From an uncultured beta proteobacterium (GTDB lineage: Bacteria; Pseudomonadota; Gammaproteobacteria; Burkholderiales; Burkholderiaceae_C), in contig CAIQEX010000356.1 of the NCBI GenBank assembly GCA_903870955.1, forward strand, positions 1 through 5,222: a stretch of DNA of 5,222 nucleotides, written 5' to 3'. A model generated the notes under the pieces. The model was not told the origin of the DNA, searched no databases, and worked only from the letters and a program-made list of their open reading frames with translations. The translations under genes were made by a program, and so were the position numbers. Positions 1 to 5,222 of the stretch are shown here, piece after piece (position 1 is the stretch's first letter; every line of letters starts with the position of its first letter).

Positions 1-1
1 C

Positions 2-769
2 TGGCCCGCCGAGGCCATCTGGGAGCAAGTGGCGCCGCTGCTGCCGGGCTTCACTGTCGAGATATTGCCTGAGGTGGATTCCACCAACACCGAGTTGATG
101 CGCCGTGCCCGTGCCGGTCGGCCTGAGCCCATTCTGTTAGTGGCCGAGCGCCAGACCGCAGGCCGCGGGCGACTCGGGCGCGACTGGCAGAGCGATACCG
201 ATGCCGGGCTGTCCACGCTGACGTTCTCGTTGGGGCTGCCGCTGAATCCGGCAGACTGGTCAGGTCTCTCGTTGGCCGTGGGGCTGGCGGTGGTGCAAAG
301 CCTGCATCCGTCCTTGAAGCTGAAGTGGCCCAACGACGTCTGGCTGGATGACCGCAAGGTGGCGGGCATCCTGATCGAAACCACCAGTGTGGGTGATTTG
401 CGCTATGCGGTGATTGGCATTGGCATCAATTTGTTGCCGCGCTCTGCCGATGGGCTGCGCACACCACCGGCTGCCCTATCCGAGGTCATGCCCGGGGCGG
501 ACGCGCCGTCGACACTGGAGTCCATCTTGCTGCCCTTGGTGCGCTCGATCCTGGCTTTTGAAGGGTCGGGCTTTGGTGACTTGCGTGAGGCATTTCATTC
601 CCGCGACCTGCTCTATGGGCGCGAGGTGGTGTGCACCGATGGCACCACCGGCACGGCACGCGGTGTGGATGCCAGCGGTGCCTTGCTGGTGCATACTGCC
701 GGCGGACTCCAAAAAATAAGCAGTGCCGAGGTCAGTGTGCGGCCCGCTGTTGTTTCGAACGACCGATAA
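2..769 (+). CDS. birA: Biotin--[acetyl-CoA-carboxylase] ligase (biotin protein ligase), 5' end outside the window
   Basis: The enzyme activates biotin with ATP to biotinyl-5'-AMP and transfers it to a lysine of the biotin carboxyl carrier protein of acetyl-CoA carboxylase and related carboxylases, in the cytoplasm. Counting from the GTG at 29, visible motifs are VDSTN (16-20), the biotinyl-AMP-binding loop GRGRLGR (45-51), KWPNDV (99-104) and GIGIN (130-134). A small C-terminal beta domain follows from about residue 195. The frame stays open to the left edge: codons 2-28 read WPAEAIWEQ and join smoothly to the catalytic domain. The GTG at 29 is therefore probably internal and the true start lies upstream. 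Only about 25 residues precede VDSTN, so no N-terminal DNA-binding winged helix is seen. This suggests a monofunctional (class I) ligase that does not repress biotin genes, but the left edge hides the proof. The family is certain; the start is not. Confidence 0.95.
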   Translation, partial: WPAEAIWEQVAPLLPGFTVEILPEVDSTNTELMRRARAGRPEPILLVAERQTAGRGRLGRDWQSDTDAGLSTLTFSLGLPLNPADWSGLSLAVGLAVVQSLHPSLKLKWPNDVWLDDRKVAGILIETTSVGDLRYAVIGIGINLLPRSADGLRTPPAALSEVMPGADAPSTLESILLPLVRSILAFEGSGFGDLREAFHSRDLLYGREVVCTDGTTGTARGVDASGALLVHTAGGLQKISSAEVSVRPAVVSNDR

Positions 770-776
770 CCCAACC

Positions 777-1436
777 ATGTTGCGACTGCTAGTATTCATT
801 TTGCTGCTGGCCAACAGCCTCTACTTCGCCTGGGGCAGCGGCCTGCTCTTGAGCTATGGTTTTGGCCCTGCGCAACAAAGCGAGCCGCAGCGCATGGCGC
901 AGCAAATTGCGCCGGATGCCATCCGTGTTCTCAGCCCCAAGGAGTTCAAGAACATTGAAGAGCTGGCCAAGGCTGACCAGGCGCCCAAGGAGTGTCTGCA
1001 GGCCGGCCCCTTCGACGCAGCCGAAAGCGCTAACCTGCGCCAGGCGCTGGGCGCGACGCTGCCCGATGACGCATGGAGTCTTGAAGAACAGCCTGTCGCC
1101 GCGCGTTGGATCGTCTATCTGGGCAAGTACACGAACCCGGAAACCCTGGCCAAAAAGCGCAGTGAGGTTGCGGCACTGAACATCAAGTTGGAGAGCTTGG
1201 ACAATCAGGATCTTGAGCCCGGCTTGTCGTTGGGTGGCTTTAGCTCCAAAGCCGATGCCGAGGCGGCATTAACGCGCTTCAGCGCGCGCGGCTTGCATAC
1301 GGCACGCGTCGTTCAGGAGCATGCTGAATCCGTGGCCTACCAACTCAAGTTGCCGGCGGTGGGGGCGGCAGTCAAGTCCAAGCTGGGTGAGTTGCGCAGT
1401 GCCCTGGCAGACAAGCCGCTCAAGTCCTGCAACTGA
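777..1436 (+). CDS. Membrane-anchored protein with SPOR-like C-terminal domain
   Basis: This is a 219-residue protein. The first 28 residues form one hydrophobic segment (LRLLVFILLLANSLYFAW...), an uncleaved signal anchor or inner-membrane helix that would leave the rest in the periplasm. A polar, alanine-rich linker follows. Residues about 111-180 run WIVYLGKY, a helix, a short strand, LSLGGFSSKADAEAAL, and a final strand; this is the beta-alpha-beta-beta-alpha-beta pattern of SPOR domains, which in other proteins bind denuded glycan strands at the septum. A CLQAGPF motif (73-79) precedes it. The ATG at 777 is chosen because it opens the hydrophobic segment; an in-frame GTG at 723 lies inside birA and adds polar residues. 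No Shine-Dalgarno is visible in the 7 bases after the birA stop, so translation is probably coupled to birA. The SPOR assignment rests on pattern, and a cell-envelope or division role is inference. Confidence 0.8.
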   Translation: MLRLLVFILLLANSLYFAWGSGLLLSYGFGPAQQSEPQRMAQQIAPDAIRVLSPKEFKNIEELAKADQAPKECLQAGPFDAAESANLRQALGATLPDDAWSLEEQPVAARWIVYLGKYTNPETLAKKRSEVAALNIKLESLDNQDLEPGLSLGGFSSKADAEAALTRFSARGLHTARVVQEHAESVAYQLKLPAVGAAVKSKLGELRSALADKPLKSCN

Positions 1437-2891
1437 TCAGCTGAACTGTGGCACCGATGCGTCGGCAGCAAAGCGCACGGTAAAGCAGCAACCCGGTGTT
1501 ATCTGTCCCGGACGCGCGTCGTCCACGGTGACCTCGGCCCGGTGCTGGCGCGCGATTTCCAGCACGATCGGCAAGCCCAGACCCGAACCGTCGGCCTCGG
1601 TACCCAGTGCCCGGTAAAAGGGCTGAAATACCAACTCACGCTCGGCTGGCGCAATGCCGGGACCCGAGTCCTCCACCTGAATGACCAGAACCTTGCTGAA
1701 CGGGTCGATCAGCACGCGCGCCGTGATGACGCCCGGGCGGGCGGGGCGGGACGGCGTGTAGTTGATGGCGTTGTCCACCAGGTTGCGAATCATCTCGGTG
1801 AGCAGTGTGGGGTTGCCCTGAATCATGACGCCTTCGGAGCCGGGTTGTGCGCCTTCGTAGCCCACGTCAATGTGTTTGTCCATGGCGCGCGGCACGCAAT
1901 CGCGGATCACGTCCATGGTCAGTCTGGCCACATCGCACGGCCGGTGGCCGAGCACCGTGCTGCTGCTCTCGGCGCGCGCCAGAGCCAGCAACTGGTTTAC
2001 GGTATGGGTGGCGCGGATGCTGGAGCGCCCAATCTGGCGCAAAGACTGCTTCAGGTCCTCGGCACTGGCACCCTGGCGCTGCGCCAGATCGGCCTGCATG
2101 CGTAGCCCGGCCAGAGGCGTTTTGAGCTGGTGGGCGGCATCTGCCAAAAACCGTTTTTGTGTGGCAATGGAGTCCTTCAGGCGCATCAGCAGATCATTCA
2201 CCGACGCCACCAGGGGTGCCACTTCCATCGGCACGGCCTCGACTTCCAGCGGGCTCAGGTCGTCCGGGTTGCGTGCGCGAATGCGCTCTTCCAGGCGATT
2301 CAGCGGCTTGATGGCCTGCACCAGAGCCAGCCAGACCAGTAACACCGCCAAAGGCAGCACGACAAATTGCGGCAGCATGACGCCTTTGACGATTTCTGTG
2401 GCCAGCACCGAGCGTTTGTCCATGGTTTCTGCCACCTGCACCAAGGCCGGCTTGGAGTGTGGAATATCCAGCCGGACCCACATGTAGGCGACCTTCAGCC
2501 CATTGCCCTTGTATTCGTCATCGCGCATGCGCACCTCGCCGGTGGCGGCCCGTTCGTCATCAGGCGGGAGGGGCAGGCCCTTTTCGCCACTCAGGAATTC
2601 GCCTTGTGGCCCCAGCACCTGGTAGTACACCGTGTCGGCATCGTCGGCGCGCAGCAGCTCGCGCGCCGGCAGCGGCAAAGCAAACTGTGCGCGGTTGCTC
2701 TTGATGGTGATGAGTTGTGCCAGTGCGCTGACGTTGTATTCCAGCGCCCGGTCAAACGGCTTGCCAGCGATGCTCTGCGCCACCAGCCAAGTCAATACCA
2801 GGCTGATCGGCCACAGCAGCAACAGCGGCGTGAGCATCCAGTCGAGAATCTCCCCGAACAGGGAGCGCTGCTCACGCTGGAAGATTTTCAT
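1437..2891 (-). CDS. Two-component sensor histidine kinase, TctE/QseC type
   Basis: This 484-residue inner-membrane kinase senses an unknown signal and phosphorylates the response regulator encoded just upstream. Layout: cytoplasmic N-terminus, membrane helix about 21-41, periplasmic sensor region about 42-170 resembling the 2CSK_N/TctE sensor fold, second helix about 173-193, HAMP linker about 193-245, and the dimerisation/phosphoacceptor box DAAHQLKTPL with His254. The ATP-binding domain shows the N box (IRNLVDNAINY, Asn370), the G1 box (DSGPG, Asp408), the F box (FQPFYR) and the G2 box (GSGLGL, 435-440). All catalytic motifs are intact and the length is normal for the family. The ATG at 2891 lies 8 bases after the regulator's stop, so the two genes are almost certainly co-transcribed and translationally coupled. 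No clear Shine-Dalgarno is present. TctE (tricarboxylate transport) and QseC are relatives in architecture, but no transporter gene is nearby, so the ligand is not assigned. Confidence 0.96.
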   Translation of the reverse strand: MKIFQREQRSLFGEILDWMLTPLLLLWPISLVLTWLVAQSIAGKPFDRALEYNVSALAQLITIKSNRAQFALPLPARELLRADDADTVYYQVLGPQGEFLSGEKGLPLPPDDERAATGEVRMRDDEYKGNGLKVAYMWVRLDIPHSKPALVQVAETMDKRSVLATEIVKGVMLPQFVVLPLAVLLVWLALVQAIKPLNRLEERIRARNPDDLSPLEVEAVPMEVAPLVASVNDLLMRLKDSIATQKRFLADAAHQLKTPLAGLRMQADLAQRQGASAEDLKQSLRQIGRSSIRATHTVNQLLALARAESSSTVLGHRPCDVARLTMDVIRDCVPRAMDKHIDVGYEGAQPGSEGVMIQGNPTLLTEMIRNLVDNAINYTPSRPARPGVITARVLIDPFSKVLVIQVEDSGPGIAPAERELVFQPFYRALGTEADGSGLGLPIVLEIARQHRAEVTVDDARPGQITPGCCFTVRFAADASVPQFS

Positions 2892-2899
2892 GCGTCAGG

Positions 2900-3574
2900 C
2901 TAGCCTGGAATTTTTTCCAGGCAATAGCCCAGGCCACGCACCGTCGCAATGCGGATCGGGCCTTTTTCAATCTTTTTGCGCAGCCGATGGATATACACCT
3001 CGATGGCGTTGTTGCTCACCTCTTCGCCCCATTCGCACAGGCGTTCTACCAACTGGTCTTTGCTCACCAGGCGACCGGCGCGCTGCAGCAACACTTCCAG
3101 TAGCCCGAGTTCACGCGCCGACAGTTCGACCATCTTGCCGTCAATCGTGGCGACACGTCCGGCCTGGTCATAAGTCAACGGGCCGTGCTTGATGCTGCTG
3201 CTCGATGCACCCATGCCGCGTCGTCCCAGGGCGCGCACGCGCGCCTCAAGTTCTTGCAGGCTGAAGGGCTTTGCCATGTAGTCATCCGCGCCGTAGTCCA
3301 GGCCCTTGACGCGTTCTTCCACGCTGTCAGCGGCCGTGAGTATCAGCACCGGCAGCGAGGAGCCACGGGCGCGCAGCTTCTTCAGCACTTCCAGACCGTG
3401 CATTTTGGGCAAGCCCAGGTCCAGAATCAGCAGGTCAAATTCGGTGTTGGTCATCAGCGCCGCATCGGCCTCGGAGCCGCTGGCTACGTGGTCCACCGCC
3501 GCACCGGCGCCCCGCAGGGCCCGTAGCAAGCCGTCTGCCAATACTTGGTCATCTTCCGCTATCAATATTCGCAT
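2900..3574 (-). CDS. OmpR/PhoB-family response regulator (TctD/QseB-like)
   Basis: This 224-residue DNA-binding response regulator is the partner of the adjacent kinase. The receiver domain spans residues 1-118: acidic pocket Glu7-Asp8-Asp9, phosphoacceptor Asp52 (LILDLGLP), switch Thr80 (LILTA), and Lys102 in the AKPF motif. After a short serine-rich linker (about 120-128), the winged-helix domain runs from about 129 to 221. It ends with the recognition helix (NNAIEVYIHRLRKKI) and the wing motif RGLGY (213-217) typical of OmpR/PhoB proteins. The ATG at 3574 is chosen because MRILIAEDD is the canonical start of the fold and an AAGGAG ribosome-binding site sits 6 bases upstream. The frame stays open further upstream to 3826, but that part lies antisense-free within the MarR gene in another frame and has no receiver-like sequence. 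Spacing is 47 bp to the MarR stop and 8 bp to the kinase. Its target genes are unknown. Confidence 0.97.
   Translation of the reverse strand: MRILIAEDDQVLADGLLRALRGAGAAVDHVASGSEADAALMTNTEFDLLILDLGLPKMHGLEVLKKLRARGSSLPVLILTAADSVEERVKGLDYGADDYMAKPFSLQELEARVRALGRRGMGASSSSIKHGPLTYDQAGRVATIDGKMVELSARELGLLEVLLQRAGRLVSKDQLVERLCEWGEEVSNNAIEVYIHRLRKKIEKGPIRIATVRGLGYCLEKIPG
2903..2922 (-). repeat. Perfect 8-bp hairpin at the response regulator-kinase junction
   Basis: The arms GCCTGGAA and TTCCAGGC pair perfectly around a 4-base loop (AAAA in the leftward mRNA). The hairpin covers the last codons of the response regulator (CLEKIPG) and ends one base before its TAG. The kinase ATG at 2891 lies 11 bases beyond it. 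No U-tract follows on either strand, so it is not a rho-independent terminator. The only AGG that could serve the kinase as a Shine-Dalgarno lies in the 3' arm, so a ribosome finishing the regulator would open the site. That role is inference. Confidence 0.5.
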
Positions 3575-3580
3575 CGTTGT

Positions 3581-3586
3581 CTCCTT
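3581..3586 (-). promoter_or_regulatory. Ribosome-binding site of the response regulator gene
   Basis: On the minus strand the sequence reads AAGGAG, six bases ahead of the ATG at 3574. It matches the anti-Shine-Dalgarno core well and settles the start of the response regulator against longer in-frame alternatives that run into the MarR gene. Confidence 0.9.
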
Positions 3587-3621
3587 GTTATCCCGACATT
3601 CTAGGCCTGCGTTGACCGCTT

Positions 3622-4104
3622 TTATCCGCCGCTGTATGCCTCCAGGCCGAGTGCGAGGACCGTCGCAACGGCATCGCCCACCGCGCCCCGCATTTCCGTC
3701 TCGGCCTGCGCGACTGCGTCCTGGTAGGCGCCCAACCAGGCCAGCCCGATTTCCGTAAACGCCACGCGCTTGGCTCGGCCATCTCCCCCAAGGCCCTCGC
3801 GCCGCACCATGCCCCAGGCTTCGCATTGGTTGACCAAGGTGCCCATGGCCTGCTTGCTCATGCCGGCGGCTTGTGCCAGATCAGTCAGGCGCGCACCGGT
3901 CACGGGCAAGTGCCGCGTGATGTGGATGTGCGCCGCGCTAACCTGGCCGCGTGCCGCCAGGTTGGACAGGCCAAGCGGCACGCCAGGGTGTTGGGCCATG
4001 CATTCCAGGACACGCGCATCGAAGCGTTCCAGCGCCAGGCGCAACCAGTGACCTAAATGGGCACTGCGCCAGGATTCGTCCGGGCTGAGGGGAAATGTGG
4101 GCAT
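3622..4104 (-). CDS. MarR-family winged-helix transcriptional regulator
   Basis: This is a 160-residue cytoplasmic dimeric DNA-binding protein. Residues about 12-38 form the N-terminal dimerisation helix. Residues about 70-100 contain the helix-turn-helix (RLTDLAQAAGMSKQAMGTLV). Residues about 101-118 form the wing, with the GGDGRAK signature that corresponds to the DxRAK motif of MarR proteins. A C-terminal dimerisation helix closes the protein. The ATG at 4104 (MPTFPLSP) is preferred; an in-frame TTG two codons upstream (4110) is the alternative. Neither has a recognisable Shine-Dalgarno, so the start is less sure than the family. The gene is divergent from recA and precedes the response regulator by 47 bp with no visible terminator, so it may lead a marR-RR-HK operon. 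MarR proteins usually repress their own promoter and neighbours until a small ligand or oxidant binds. No ligand can be inferred, and no conspicuous redox cysteine pair is present. Confidence 0.92.
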   Translation of the reverse strand: MPTFPLSPDESWRSAHLGHWLRLALERFDARVLECMAQHPGVPLGLSNLAARGQVSAAHIHITRHLPVTGARLTDLAQAAGMSKQAMGTLVNQCEAWGMVRREGLGGDGRAKRVAFTEIGLAWLGAYQDAVAQAETEMRGAVGDAVATVLALGLEAYSGG

Positions 4105-4148
4105 GCGCAATATAGTAATGCAAACTGACTAAAAAATGTGTTTGCCGA

Positions 4149-4177
4149 ATTCAATATGTCGTTAAACTACTGTTCAA
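4149..4177 (-). promoter_or_regulatory. Candidate leftward promoter for the marR operon
   Basis: On the minus strand, TTGAAC (4177-4172) and TTGAAT (4154-4149) are separated by 17 bp. Each matches the sigma70 -35 or -10 consensus at four of six positions. The predicted start near 4142 leaves a leader of about 38 nt before the marR ATG. The -35 lies within the LexA-box candidate. A second option is TACTAT at 4117-4112, which would make an almost leaderless mRNA but has no -35 partner. Confidence 0.25.
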
Positions 4178-4185
4178 GCATCCAG
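4170..4185 (+). promoter_or_regulatory. LexA (SOS) box candidate in the marR-recA intergenic region
   Basis: The 16 bases read CTGT-TCAAGCAT-CCAG, one mismatch from the CTGT-N8-ACAG consensus used by LexA in gamma- and betaproteobacteria. With two bases of left flank (TACTGT...) it matches 14 of 18 positions of the E. coli recA operator TACTGTATGAGCATACAG, recalled from memory. It lies 64 bp before the recA ATG and about 65 bp before the marR ATG. LexA repression of recA is established for the family; binding at this exact site is inference. Confidence 0.75.
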
Positions 4186-4207
4186 CCTGTAATTAACAGC
4201 AGATGCT
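4177..4207 (+). repeat. Nested inverted repeat in the recA leader/promoter
   Basis: Outer arms AGCATC (4177-4182) and GATGCT (4202-4207) enclose inner arms CTGT (4187-4190) and ACAG (4196-4199) around the loop AATTA. The two stems are separated by an asymmetric internal bulge (4 and 2 bases). The inner CTGT-N5-ACAG has LexA-like half-sites but spacing 3 bp too short for a standard box. It could be a secondary protein site, or chance in an AT-rich promoter. If transcription starts near 4200, only the 3' arm would be in the mRNA. Confidence 0.4.
4188..4193 (+). promoter_or_regulatory. recA: Candidate -10 element of the recA promoter
   Basis: TGTAAT matches TATAAT at five of six positions and follows the LexA box by two bases. 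This repeats the E. coli recA arrangement, where the operator fills the -35/-10 spacer. It would place the transcription start near 4200 and give a leader of about 50 nt. The matching -35 is poor: TTAAAC at 4162-4167 would need a 20-bp spacer. The promoter is therefore only provisionally placed. Confidence 0.4.
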
Positions 4208-4237
4208 AAAAACAGAATTCAAACCCGTTGATTTTTT

Positions 4238-4242
4238 AGGAG
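4238..4242 (+). promoter_or_regulatory. Ribosome-binding site of recA
   Basis: AGGAG sits six bases ahead of the recA ATG, inside a T-rich unstructured stretch (TTTTTT on the left, GTTTTTC on the right). This is favourable for high translation and fixes the start codon at 4249. Confidence 0.92.
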
Positions 4243-4248
4243 TTTTTC

Positions 4249-5222
<974 letters not shown>

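Noticed and set aside
723..776. Upstream GTG start for the SPOR-like protein inside birA
   Set aside because: It would add 18 polar residues ahead of a clear membrane anchor and has no supporting ribosome-binding site. The ATG at 777 fits better.
1542..2105. 187-residue open frame opposite the histidine kinase, and similar long frames at 1870-2487 and 2367-2903
   Set aside because: High GC at third positions creates long open frames on the opposite strand. Their compositions are those of shadow translations, and the kinase frame carries every expected motif.
2903..2922. Rho-independent terminator between response regulator and kinase
   Set aside because: The stem is perfect, but no run of U follows it on either strand, and the kinase starts 11 bases later in the same direction.
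3575..3621. Separate promoter or terminator between marR and the response regulator
   Set aside because: The 47 bases hold a good ribosome-binding site and an isolated AGGCCT palindrome, but no convincing -35/-10 pair and no hairpin with a T-tract.
3575..3826. 84-residue N-terminal extension of the response regulator
   Set aside because: It overlaps the MarR gene in another frame, is Gly/Arg-rich low-complexity sequence, and the canonical receiver start has a strong ribosome-binding site at 3581-3586.
4147..4222. Direct repeat GAATTCAA at 4147-4154 and 4215-4222
   Set aside because: Eight bases repeated once in an AT-rich intergenic region is within chance, and the flanks do not match.

Overview
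This window looks like an ordinary stretch of a GC-rich betaproteobacterial chromosome. The protein sequences best fit the Burkholderiales, probably the Comamonadaceae (Rhodoferax/Polaromonas/Acidovorax-like). That placement comes from family resemblance and gene context read by eye, not from a database search. I see no insertion sequence, CRISPR array, tRNA, rRNA, phage gene or toxin-antitoxin pair. The six genes cover nearly all of the window, and the only sizeable gap is the roughly 145-bp region upstream of recA.

Layout, left to right: (1) The 3' part of birA (biotin-protein ligase) enters from the left edge on the + strand. After a 7-bp gap it is followed by a small membrane-anchored protein with a SPOR-like C-terminal domain (777-1436). 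(2) The stop codon of that gene abuts the stop codon of a convergent sensor histidine kinase gene (1437-2891, - strand), with no base between them. (3) The kinase lies downstream of its cognate OmpR-family response regulator (2900-3574, -), which in turn lies downstream of a MarR-family regulator (3622-4104, -). The three genes may form one leftward operon, marR-RR-HK. (4) recA (4249 to beyond the right edge, +) is divergent from marR. It is cut off by the window end, with 324 complete codons present.

Functionally, birA and recA are housekeeping genes: biotinylation of carboxylases, and recombination with SOS induction. The regulator, kinase and MarR protein form a signalling cluster whose stimulus cannot be read from sequence. 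The marR-recA gap holds a good LexA-box candidate (4170-4185), about 65 bp from each start codon. It resembles the E. coli recA operator, so recA is very probably SOS-controlled, and the leftward regulator operon could share that control.

No clearly new system was found. The points most worth a second look are the shared LexA-site region, a perfect 8-bp hairpin spanning the end of the response regulator just ahead of the kinase start, and the zero-gap convergent stop codons.
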